A stretch of DNA of 19,653 bases from an uncultured Candidatus Melainabacteria bacterium (lineage in GTDB: Bacteria > Cyanobacteriota > Vampirovibrionia > Gastranaerophilales > Gastranaerophilaceae): assembly GCA_934757255.1 (NCBI GenBank), contig CAKVLL010000032.1, forward strand, positions 1 to 19,653. The letters are read 5' to 3'. How positions within the stretch are numbered: the first letter of the stretch is position 1; each line of letters starts with the position of its first letter. Positions 1 through 6,392 of the stretch are shown here, in pieces. The position numbers and the translations under genes were made by a program. Below the pieces are notes generated by a model that was not told where the DNA came from, did no database searches, and worked only from the letters and a program-made list of their open reading frames with translations.

Positions 1-49
1 TTTACAATTCTTTTAAGTGGATATGTTGAGAAGCGGAAAAGTTTGTTTA

Positions 50-65
50 ATCGGATAAATCCGAT
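50..65. repeat. Small perfect hairpin near the left edge
   Basis: ATCGGA (50-55) pairs with TCCGAT (60-65) across the loop TAAA. No T run follows on the plus strand. It may be an operator or a remnant of the neighbouring degenerate sequence; no role can be assigned. Confidence 0.3.
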
Positions 66-140
66 ATTTAGGATAAATTTTATTAAAATGAACTTTTCAA
101 CCTTTCAACTATTTAACTTTGTTTAATTTCTAAGCATTTT

Positions 141-372
141 CTACATCTCGTCGAGGTTTTCGTCTAAAAGCGTTTTAATATCTCGCTCTTCATTACAAGT
201 TTCATAAAATCATCCGCTATTATTGCGTGATAAAAAGCTTGTCTTTAGACATATAAACAGATATTTTTCTTCAAGTTTATGTATTTGATAGATTATCTAT
301 TGTTTTTTAAAACCTTTTTTGTTTTTCTTCGTGATTAATTTCCAGCGGAAGAAAAAACCTCTTTTCTATCAT
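141..372 (-). pseudogene. Decayed small gene (~79 codons, multiple stops and frameshifts)
   Basis: Read on the minus strand from ATG at 370-372, the sequence gives a charged, coding-looking peptide (MIEKRFFLPLEINHEEKQKR...). It is interrupted by TAA at 307-309 and again at 277-279. Continuing needs frame changes: LEEKYLFI, then SKDK, then AFYHAIIADDF, then YETCNEERDIKTLLDENLDE, ending at TAG 141-143. The last junction is the clearest: ADDF and YETC meet at a T run near 206-209, and restoring one T would fuse the two frames. Seen directly: several open segments in different frames that join smoothly. Inferred: a formerly intact ~79-residue hydrophilic protein. I do not recognise the family. 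AT-rich DNA can imitate such peptides, so confidence is moderate. Confidence 0.4.
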
Positions 373-418
373 ACTAAAATTTTTTAAAATTGTAAAGAGA
401 GTGTAAAAATTAAAAAAT

Positions 419-449
419 GTGGGAACCGCTTACGCTATTCCCACCCTAC
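419..449 (+). repeat. REP-like palindromic repeat, copy 1
   Basis: GTGGGAA (419-425) pairs with TTCCCAC (438-444), enclosing CCGCTTACGCTA, and is followed by CCTAC. The same unit, palindromic stem plus conserved core CGCTYAYGCT plus trailing CCCTAC, recurs at 1261-1291 in this orientation and at 2000-2030 inverted. This resembles bacterial REP elements, which are intergenic and present in many copies. Confidence 0.75.
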
Positions 450-549
450 GTTCTAAAATGATGGATGCTTGTTCATCAACAGGGATTAGAAGCAATCGTT
501 AATCAATTATCATTAACATTTTTTCGCATTACGCCAAAAAGGAACGTAA

Positions 550-661
550 AGTTTGTAGTTTGTAGGTCGTGTTGGACAATTGTCATCCAACACGACAAAT
601 ACATAAATTTTAATGTCGTGTTCAATGAAAAATGTTGAACACGACCTACAAACTACAAACT
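550..661. repeat. Large nested inverted repeat with two internal hairpins (MITE/REP-like)
   Basis: The outer arms 550-573 and 638-661 are perfect reverse complements over 24 bp. Inside lie two further hairpins that reuse the same core. GTCGTGTTGGA (566-576) pairs with TCCAACACGAC (586-596), and GTCGTGTTCAA (615-625) pairs with TTGAACACGAC (635-645). GTCGTGTT/AACACGAC therefore occurs four times in about 110 bp, allowing either a long cruciform or two side-by-side hairpins. The loop of hairpin 1 includes the palindrome GACAATTGTC (575-584). No open reading frame lies inside, which suits a non-autonomous mobile element or a structured RNA or protein-binding site. Confidence 0.75.
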
Positions 662-714
662 AATAATTTTGAGGGATAATATAGTAAAATTAAACATAAG
701 TGGATTAGGGAAAT

Positions 715-1200
715 ATGAGTACAGTACAACCAATTAGTTTTCAAGGAAAAACTCGCTATCTTTCAGATAACGCTTATAACAATATGAAATCGGTTTTAAC
801 CAAGATGAATCATAGCACCGGTTATATAAACGGTGGCAACGTATTTTCAACTTCACATCTCACGCGCTTAAAACTGTATGATAATAGTGCAATGTTGTGT
901 GATAGCAGATTCTTACTTAAAAAAGTTAAAGATAATGAGCAAATGCAAGGCAAAACCTTGATTAGTACACGTAATGCTCAAGTAGAAATTGATAATAAAT
1001 CAGGTGAAGTTAAAGGACTTGATAAACCATTTTTCTCAACTTGGACAAAGGTTATAGGTAAAGTTGAACAAGCGATTCAAAGATTTGCCGAGAATTTTGA
1101 AAATTCAAAATATGTAAAACGCGGTTATGTTTCACTAATTGGTTGTACTAAAGATGGTGAAACCAAGATTAATAACATAATTGAACATACAGAAAAATAG
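715..1200 (+). CDS. Hypothetical protein with N-terminal F-Q-G motif (161 aa)
   Basis: I do not recognise this soluble, basic 161-residue protein. It has no signal peptide or membrane segment. The N-terminus reads QPISFQGK at residues 5-12, which resembles the NPNFKG and NPQFKS motifs near the N-termini of the two tandem proteins at 16377 and 18059. The middle holds a beta-rich stretch (STRNAQVEIDNKSGEVKGLD). Start chosen: ATG 715, preceded by AGGGA at 707-711, an unusually close spacing of 3 nt, so initiation may be weak. The gene sits alone between the large inverted repeat (550-661) and REP copy 2 (1261-1291). Its coding status rests on an uninterrupted frame and ordinary codon use; its function is unknown. 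Confidence 0.65.
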   Translation: MSTVQPISFQGKTRYLSDNAYNNMKSVLTKMNHSTGYINGGNVFSTSHLTRLKLYDNSAMLCDSRFLLKKVKDNEQMQGKTLISTRNAQVEIDNKSGEVKGLDKPFFSTWTKVIGKVEQAIQRFAENFENSKYVKRGYVSLIGCTKDGETKINNIIEHTEK

Positions 1201-1260
1201 ATAAGTAGGATGCAATTTTTGCACAATCAATATTCTTTGCATTATCCCAAAAACACATAA

Positions 1261-1291
1261 GGTGGGAACCGCTCACGCTTTTCCCACCCTA
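1261..1291 (+). repeat. REP-like palindromic repeat, copy 2
   Basis: GGTGGGAA (1261-1268) pairs with TTCCCACC (1281-1288), enclosing CCGCTCACGCTT and followed by CTAC. It has the same orientation as copy 1. It lies 60 bp downstream of the 161-residue gene and is followed by CTGCTTTTTC, so it might weakly terminate that transcript. Confidence 0.75.
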
Positions 1292-1327
1292 CCTGCTTTT
1301 TCACGTCCTACCATACTGCTTTGTTTT

Positions 1328-1359
1328 GTTTGGCATTAATGTCAAACCTACATACTACG
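1328..1359 (+). repeat. Possible degenerate half-copy of the nested inverted repeat
   Basis: TTTGGCATTAATGTCAAA is an 18-nt imperfect palindrome (one G-T pair). It is followed directly by CCTACATACTAC. In the element at 550-661, a hairpin arm is likewise followed by CCTACAAACTAC, one substitution different. The resemblance suggests a diverged or partial second copy in the adjacent intergenic space; short length limits confidence. Confidence 0.35.
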
Positions 1360-1463
1360 GTCTACTCCTCAAAATTGTTTTGTAAAGTTTTTGAAACAAA
1401 ATAGCAAAAAATATTTTTATGGGTTTATAAATAATTGAGGACAGTTAATTTAGGAGAAATTAT

Positions 1464-1877
1464 ATGACGAAAATTTGTGGTTTTGACAGATTTGATAACA
1501 TTAGAACCAATGCACAATTAAGTAATGACATAATTGATACGCAATACTCTTTTGATAGACAACTTGCAAAATATGCAGAAAATCATTTAAAAGATTGTAA
1601 AGAAAACCCTACGCTGGGATTATTAGCAAGACAAAATCAAAGAACAAATTATTATCCTAAAAGTGCAAAAATAAATATGGCAATGCTTAATGAGCAAGAT
1701 AGTTTTATTCGTGCTGACAATGAATTTAAACAAGTTTGCCAAGATATGTACCACAAAACTAACAAGGTAAGACGTCAATTAATCAAAAAAGAAAGCATTG
1801 TTTTAGATAATATTGAACCTATCAAAAAGAATTTTACAAGAACTATGATAAAGTTATTTGGAAATTTAATGAAATAA
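1464..1877 (+). CDS. Hypothetical protein (137 aa)
   Basis: This 137-residue basic, probably helical soluble protein is rich in N, K and Q and has no signal peptide or membrane segment. I do not recognise a family. Notable segments are TNYYPKSAKINMAMLNEQDS in the middle and a strongly basic C-terminal half (KVRRQLIKKE, then KKNFTRTMIKLFG), which could bind nucleic acid or a membrane surface; that is speculation. Start chosen: ATG 1464, with a good ribosome-binding site AGGAGA at 1452-1457, 6 nt upstream. That site is the strongest evidence the gene is expressed. It is followed by REP copy 3 with a T run, a likely terminator, and faces the radical SAM gene convergently. Confidence 0.65.
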   Translation: MTKICGFDRFDNIRTNAQLSNDIIDTQYSFDRQLAKYAENHLKDCKENPTLGLLARQNQRTNYYPKSAKINMAMLNEQDSFIRADNEFKQVCQDMYHKTNKVRRQLIKKESIVLDNIEPIKKNFTRTMIKLFGNLMK

Positions 1878-1999
1878 CTCTAACTTCAAGAAATTTACCT
1901 TTGAAAATTATAGTCTGCAGATTCTATTACAAAAGTCAAGTCCCTCAATCATAAATAACAAAACTTAATTAAAAGCAACCAAAAGAAACTTTAAGAATG

Positions 2000-2036
2000 T
2001 AGGGTGGGAAAAGCATAAGCGATTCCCACCTTTTTT
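2000..2036 (+). terminator. REP-like repeat copy 3 (inverted orientation) doubling as terminator
   Basis: GGTGGGAA (2003-2010) pairs with TTCCCACC (2023-2030) and is followed at once by TTTTTT. The reverse complement matches copies 1 and 2, including the trailing CCCTAC. On the plus strand the stem plus T run has the form of an intrinsic terminator for the 137-residue gene. On the minus strand no T run follows, so termination of the radical SAM transcript here is less certain. Confidence 0.6.
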
Positions 2037-2046
2037 AAAAAGAAAT

Positions 2047-4635
2047 TTACAACTCTTTTAAATTTTCATCCAAGAAACGAAGTCTTGTAATATCGAACAA
2101 TCTTTCAGAATCTACAAGCTGCATCAAGCTGTCTGCTCGTAATGCAGGAATGTCAGAGCCTTGTCCTGTTTTTAGGAATATATAAAGACTACCTTCGTCA
2201 AACCTGTAAGTTCCCACTGACTTTTTGAAATCAGTAGTTTTTTCAACTCCTTTTTTATTTTTCTTGGAAATTAAAATCTCAGATGAAGTTAGAACTCTTT
2301 CAACATCCTTTTTAAATTCCTCAAAATCATAGTTCTCGTTAGATTTACAATAAGGTGTTATACAATATTCCGCCCACTGCGCAGCTATATCAACCGCCGT
2401 AGTATATCTTTCAACCCTTTTAACATCAACAATTTTCGCACCGTCAGGGAGTTTTGGATTAATAATATCCATAACCTCTTTTTCTGTCAGATTATCATAA
2501 ATTTCGATATCTACAAGTTCGCCTTCCGATTGCGCAAACAAAGGTAGCGCAACCCCCATAGACACCTTCATTGTAGGGTTAAAGCCGAGTGTGAACACCA
2601 TATTCAAGCCGGAACGCGCTAAAACCTTATGGAAAGTACTTTGCCAATCAAGGTGTGAAAAATATCTAAGCAAGCCTTTTTTCGTAATTTTCAAACGGTA
2701 GCGATAAACAGGAATATTAGGGTCAACATTCGCTCTTGTAGGATCACGATGTTCTTCAATTGAAACAATTTTTTGAGCTTCTTCTGATGCTTTATAAGGC
2801 TTTGCCATAACTTTATGTGTTTTTAAAGATGAGCAAACACCACATTGAACGCATTTATTTTCGCAAGTCGGCTGTAGATTAAATTCGCAACCTTGTTTCA
2901 TCGCTTCTTTATACTCATTTTGTAACCATTCTTTTTTAAGCCCTGTATTAATGAAATCCCAAGGCAAAACTTCGTCTAAATCAAAAGATTTTCTTGCATA
3001 ATCTTCAAGCGTAAATCCGCATTCTTTTGCCGTTTCAGCCCAAACATTTTTGTCGAAATATTCACCCCAAGCATCCAAATAGCAGCCTTTTTTATAAAGA
3101 GCTTCTATATATTTACACAAGCTTGCATCACCGCGAGTCAAGGCCGCTTCAATTTGAGAAACAAACTTTTCGTGGTAATTAATTTTTAGTCCTTTAATAT
3201 GCTTAGTTTTTTCTTTCAAGTAATGAATGTGCTCGGTTACTTTGTCCAAATCCATTTGTGGACACCATTGGAATGGTGTAAATGGTTTTGGCACAAATAT
3301 TGAAAGCGTACAAGTAATTTCAAAACCGTGTTTTAACTCTTTTTCACGCTTAATCAGTTTTGCACGATATTTAATTTTATTAAGAAGTTCCGCCATTTCA
3401 TCCATATCTTCCAATGTTTCAGTTGGAAGCCCTGAAATGAAATAGAACTTAATCTTTGACCAGCCATTTTCGTAAAGCGTTAAAGCTGCATTAATAATTT
3501 GTTCTTCTGAAATATTCTTTTTAATTACGTTTCTTAAACGCTGACTTCCTGCTTCAGGCGCTAGTGTCATACCTGATTTGCGGACAGATTGGACAAGATT
3601 TGCAAGCTCCAAATTAAATCCATCAATACGTTGGCTCGGGAGCGAAACAGAGATTTTCTTTTTATTAAAATCAACAGCCAATTCTTTTATGACTTCTTTA
3701 ATATTTGAATAATCGTTTGACGACAAAGAAAGCAATGAATACTCGTCATAGCCTGTATTGTTAATAAGTTCTTTTGTGATTTTTATAATATCTTCTGCCG
3801 AACGTTCTCTAACCGGCAAGGTTACATGTCCGGGTTGGCAAAAACGGCACATCCTTCCGCATCCGCGACGAATTTCCACAATCGCTCTATCGTGTACTGA
3901 ACTAGAAAACGGTATAGGATAAGAAGTTGAGGCAGATTCTAGAGTTAATGGCGCAAGACGCTTTTCAACAGTGCGATAAGATCCCTCCCTAGATAGGGAG
4001 GGTTGGGGTGGGTTGCTATCCCCGCAAGGGGCGAAGGGAGTGCTACTCCAACAACCTTTTATCCTACATAAATCTTCAATTCTTTCTCTTCTCGGTAAAC
4101 CTTTTGTACGCTCTAATGATGCGCATACATCCACCATCATTTCTTCGCCGTCACCAATGCAAAATACATCGATAAATTCGCACATTGGAAGCGGATTATA
4201 ACAACAAGGTCCGCCTGCTAAAACAATTGGCTCATCTTCTCTTCGCTCGTCATTTCTAACAGTAATTCCTGACATTTCAAGCATTTTTAAAACAGTCGGA
4301 TAAGATAATTCATATTGTAGAGAGAAACCGACACCATCAAAATCTTTGAGTGCACGTTTTGACTCTACACCGTATAAAAATTCAGGCTTAAAATCAGGCT
4401 CAGGTGCGTAGGCTCTATCAGCCATCATACCTTCTTGTGAGTTTACTCTATCATAAATAATTCTAACCCCAAGATTGCTAATCCCAATTTCATATTTATC
4501 AGGAAATACAAATGCAAAACGAACTTTCGCTTTGTCAAAATCTTTGTTATATGATAAAAATTCTCCACCTACATACTGGTAAGGTTTTGTAGCTTTATAT
4601 AAAGCTTCTTGCTGATCTCTAAAAAAACAATTCAT
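2047..4635 (-). CDS. TIGR03960-family B12-binding-like radical SAM protein fused to DUF2344 (862 aa)
   Basis: This is a large radical SAM enzyme of unknown substrate. Residues ~15-160 match the N-terminal Rossmann-like (B12-binding-like) region, with FVFPDKYEIGISNLG. The radical SAM core follows, with the 4Fe-4S ligands C259, C263 and C266 in RRGCGRMCRFCQPG. A second cysteine set, C591, C595, C598 and C601 (CENKCVQCGVC), may bind another cluster. From ~645 to the end lies DUF2344 (TIGR03936), starting YRYRLKITKKGLLRYFSHLDW. This fused form is common in cyanobacteria and relatives. Start ATG 4635 has AAGGA 7 nt upstream. It lies 27 nt after the AGCS transporter gene on the same strand, probably as an operon. 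Residues ~199-218 are encoded by an inserted palindromic repeat (3982-4043). Family assignment is firm; the reaction is unknown. Confidence 0.9.
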   Translation of the reverse strand: MNCFFRDQQEALYKATKPYQYVGGEFLSYNKDFDKAKVRFAFVFPDKYEIGISNLGVRIIYDRVNSQEGMMADRAYAPEPDFKPEFLYGVESKRALKDFDGVGFSLQYELSYPTVLKMLEMSGITVRNDERREDEPIVLAGGPCCYNPLPMCEFIDVFCIGDGEEMMVDVCASLERTKGLPRRERIEDLCRIKGCWSSTPFAPCGDSNPPQPSLSREGSYRTVEKRLAPLTLESASTSYPIPFSSSVHDRAIVEIRRGCGRMCRFCQPGHVTLPVRERSAEDIIKITKELINNTGYDEYSLLSLSSNDYSNIKEVIKELAVDFNKKKISVSLPSQRIDGFNLELANLVQSVRKSGMTLAPEAGSQRLRNVIKKNISEEQIINAALTLYENGWSKIKFYFISGLPTETLEDMDEMAELLNKIKYRAKLIKREKELKHGFEITCTLSIFVPKPFTPFQWCPQMDLDKVTEHIHYLKEKTKHIKGLKINYHEKFVSQIEAALTRGDASLCKYIEALYKKGCYLDAWGEYFDKNVWAETAKECGFTLEDYARKSFDLDEVLPWDFINTGLKKEWLQNEYKEAMKQGCEFNLQPTCENKCVQCGVCSSLKTHKVMAKPYKASEEAQKIVSIEEHRDPTRANVDPNIPVYRYRLKITKKGLLRYFSHLDWQSTFHKVLARSGLNMVFTLGFNPTMKVSMGVALPLFAQSEGELVDIEIYDNLTEKEVMDIINPKLPDGAKIVDVKRVERYTTAVDIAAQWAEYCITPYCKSNENYDFEEFKKDVERVLTSSEILISKKNKKGVEKTTDFKKSVGTYRFDEGSLYIFLKTGQGSDIPALRADSLMQLVDSERLFDITRLRFLDENLKEL
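3982..4043. repeat. Palindromic GC-rich repeat inserted in frame within the radical SAM gene
   Basis: CCCTCCCTA (3983-3991) pairs with TAGGGAGGG (3994-4002) over a 2-nt loop. It is followed by GGTTGGGGTGGG and a second hairpin, CCCC (4020-4023) with GGGG (4028-4031). The block is far more GC-rich than its surroundings. On the gene strand it encodes TPFAPCGDSNPPQPSLSREG (residues ~199-218), a low-complexity proline/serine peptide. It sits between the N-terminal domain and the VEKR...VHDRAIVEI segment that leads into the cysteine motif. I recall similar peptides arising where dispersed repeats enter bacterial genes; that link is from memory. Confidence 0.7.
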
Positions 4636-4662
4636 AATTCCATCCTTATAAAAAGTTTCAAC

Positions 4663-6138
4663 TTAATTTAAAAATTTTGTAAAGTTTCCACCAATTTCGT
4701 AGCGCTCGCAATATCGTTTAAGTTCTTTTATAACAACATTAGACAGTGCGAATACTGCAATCAAGTTGGGAACTGCTAAAAATAAAGTAACTGCGTCTGA
4801 TAAGTTTATAATACTTTGGAAGTTCATTGCAGAACCGGCGATAATGCAGATACAGTATATTGCTTGAAAAATTCTGGTTTTATTTTTAGAATCTCCAAAA
4901 AGAAAACCCCAAGCTTTTAAACCGTAATAAGAACCACAAAGCATTGTTGAAAGCACAAAGCAGCTTGCCATTATTGTTAATAAAATTGGATATGCAGGAC
5001 AAATTGTTGCAAAAGCTTTTGAGGTCAATTCAATTCCGGCAATTCCATCAACTGTCAAATAAGCTTTTGAAACTACTATTACAAATGCTGTAGCGACACC
5101 TACAATTACTGTATCTACAAAAGGTTGCAACATTGAAATAAAAGCTTGTGCGACAGGCTTATTTGTGTTCACAGCGGAAAAAGCAATAGGAGCGGTTCCC
5201 AAACCGGATTCATTTGCAAACATAGCACGTCTAAATCCCCAAAGTAAGCAAGCAAATGCACCGCCAGTCATTGCTCTTGGAGAAAAAGCTTCTTTTATAA
5301 TTAATACAATCGTTTCAGGCAGATGATGAATATTGAAAATGCAAACTAAAAATGCGCTTGCAACATAAAGTGAGCACATTATTGGAGTGACTTTTGAAGT
5401 AAATTTGCCAATTGCTTTAATGCCGCCAATTATTGTAAACCATGTTATAACAGCAACTATAGAGCCTAGAATCCAACCGTTGTTTGCAAAAAAACTGGAC
5501 TCTCCACCTGTAATTTCGGCATACTGTGCTGTCATAGCGTTTATTTGAAATAAATTCCAACCTCCAATCATTGCAAAAATACAGCAAATCGCGTAAATTT
5601 TTGATAATCCGATACCAATTTTTTCAGAATACTTGTTACCCTTAAAAGCGATTGGTATATAGTACATAGGTCCGCCGGAAACGGTACCGTCCGGATTAGT
5701 TTGACGAAATTTTACACCTAATAAAACTTCGGAGAATTTAAGTGCCATTGAAAAAAGTCCGGCAACTATCATCCAAAAAATAACACCAGGCCCTCCAATA
5801 GAAACAGCTGCCGCTGAGCCGGCAACATTACCGATTCCGGCTGAAGCTGATATGGTTGCACTCAACGCTTGAAAAGAAGATAGTTCTCCTTTTTTCTTTC
5901 TTTGAAATCCACTAGGGTTATTGTACTTATAATTATTTGTAATTAGTTTTAGTGCGTGTTTAAATCCCCAAAAACTAATAAAACCTGTTCTAAACGTAAA
6001 ATATAGGGCCGCAGAAATTAAAAGAAGCACTAAAAATTCAACCTTTACATTTCCAATCATAAAGTATGAAAATATAAAGCCCGAAACTTTATCAGCTATT
6101 GGTGATAACAAGCTATCTATTACGGCATCTAAATTCAT
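4663..6138 (-). CDS. AGCS-family sodium:alanine/amino-acid symporter (491 aa)
   Basis: This inner-membrane transporter should import a small neutral amino acid (alanine or glycine in characterised relatives) with Na+; the substrate here is inferred from the family. About eleven hydrophobic segments are visible. Family motifs include AGIGNVAG (~100-108), GGPGVIFWMIVAG, GGPMYYIP (~155) and NESGLGTAPIA (~309-319). The length is usual for the family. Start chosen: ATG 6138 (MNLDAVIDSLLSPIADK), which gives a normal N-terminal amphipathic segment before the first membrane helix. No Shine-Dalgarno sequence is visible upstream. A small hairpin, AAGCAAA (6159-6165) with TTTGCTT (6170-6176), lies just upstream. 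It is the first gene of a likely two-gene operon with the radical SAM gene, and diverges from the lytic transglycosylase gene. Confidence 0.92.
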   Translation of the reverse strand: MNLDAVIDSLLSPIADKVSGFIFSYFMIGNVKVEFLVLLLISAALYFTFRTGFISFWGFKHALKLITNNYKYNNPSGFQRKKKGELSSFQALSATISASAGIGNVAGSAAAVSIGGPGVIFWMIVAGLFSMALKFSEVLLGVKFRQTNPDGTVSGGPMYYIPIAFKGNKYSEKIGIGLSKIYAICCIFAMIGGWNLFQINAMTAQYAEITGGESSFFANNGWILGSIVAVITWFTIIGGIKAIGKFTSKVTPIMCSLYVASAFLVCIFNIHHLPETIVLIIKEAFSPRAMTGGAFACLLWGFRRAMFANESGLGTAPIAFSAVNTNKPVAQAFISMLQPFVDTVIVGVATAFVIVVSKAYLTVDGIAGIELTSKAFATICPAYPILLTIMASCFVLSTMLCGSYYGLKAWGFLFGDSKNKTRIFQAIYCICIIAGSAMNFQSIINLSDAVTLFLAVPNLIAVFALSNVVIKELKRYCERYEIGGNFTKFLN

Positions 6139-6213
6139 AATGCTATTTTACAATAAACAAGCAAATCTTTTTGCTTTTATCTATTAATCTTTACATTTTT
6201 CTTTTTAATAGAG

Positions 6214-6248
6214 AAAGATTCTTTTTGTTTTTGATTGCAAGAATCTTT
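6214..6248. repeat. 10-bp inverted repeat in the divergent intergenic region
   Basis: AAAGATTCTT (6214-6223) is perfectly inverted as AAGAATCTTT (6239-6248), with a 15-nt spacer. It lies between the divergent symporter and lytic transglycosylase genes, where an operator could act on either. No T run follows that would make it a clear terminator. Confidence 0.4.
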
Positions 6249-6302
6249 TAAGAGATAGGTTTCAGAAGATAATATGTAATTTTTTATTACAGAATTTTGT
6301 TT

Positions 6303-6351
6303 TTGCATGTTTCTATATTAAAATAGTAGTATTAGAAAGACTTTAGTCTTT
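6303..6351 (+). promoter_or_regulatory. Putative promoter and 5' palindrome for the lytic transglycosylase gene
   Basis: TTGCAT (6303-6308) and TAGTAT (6327-6332), spaced 18 bp, resemble -35 and -10 boxes. The predicted start at about 6339 falls in the palindrome AAAGAC-TTTA-GTCTTT (6336-6351). That palindrome could be a 5' mRNA hairpin or an operator. This is inference from hexamer resemblance only. Confidence 0.35.
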
Positions 6352-6392
6352 TGTTTGAGAAAGAGTTTAATATATAGTTGGGATAAATTTTA

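Larger units (their letters stand above)
373..714. other. Intergenic region without genes, rich in palindromes
   Basis: This stretch holds REP-like copy 1 (419-449), a weak AT-rich hairpin followed by a T run (GTTAAT 498-503 with ATTAAC 512-517, then TTTTTT from 519), and the large nested inverted repeat at 550-661. I see no convincing coding sequence. The interval before the 161-residue gene contains AT-rich hexamers such as TATAGT (680-685), but no clear -35 partner. Confidence 0.5.

Noticed and set aside
430..498. Minus-strand peptide containing IPVDEQASIILERR next to REP copy 1
   Set aside because: Only about 22 codons between stops, with no start codon or ribosome-binding site and its end inside the repeat; it could be a gene remnant but cannot be supported.
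550..661. Cloverleaf-like fold suggesting a tRNA or tmRNA
   Set aside because: The arms are too long and perfectly symmetric, the two inner hairpins share one core sequence, and no T-loop consensus or anticodon arm is present.
419..2036. Repeated ~30-bp palindromes as a CRISPR array
   Set aside because: Copies are hundreds of bases apart, differ in orientation, have genes between them, and no cas gene is visible.
2047..4635. Radical SAM gene as a pseudogene because of the repeat insertion
   Set aside because: The reading frame is uninterrupted and all motifs on both sides, including the cysteine ligands and DUF2344, are intact.
6139..6392. A glycine or other amino-acid riboswitch upstream of the symporter
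   Set aside because: The region is AT-rich with only short simple hairpins; I see no conserved aptamer core or downstream terminator/antiterminator pair.
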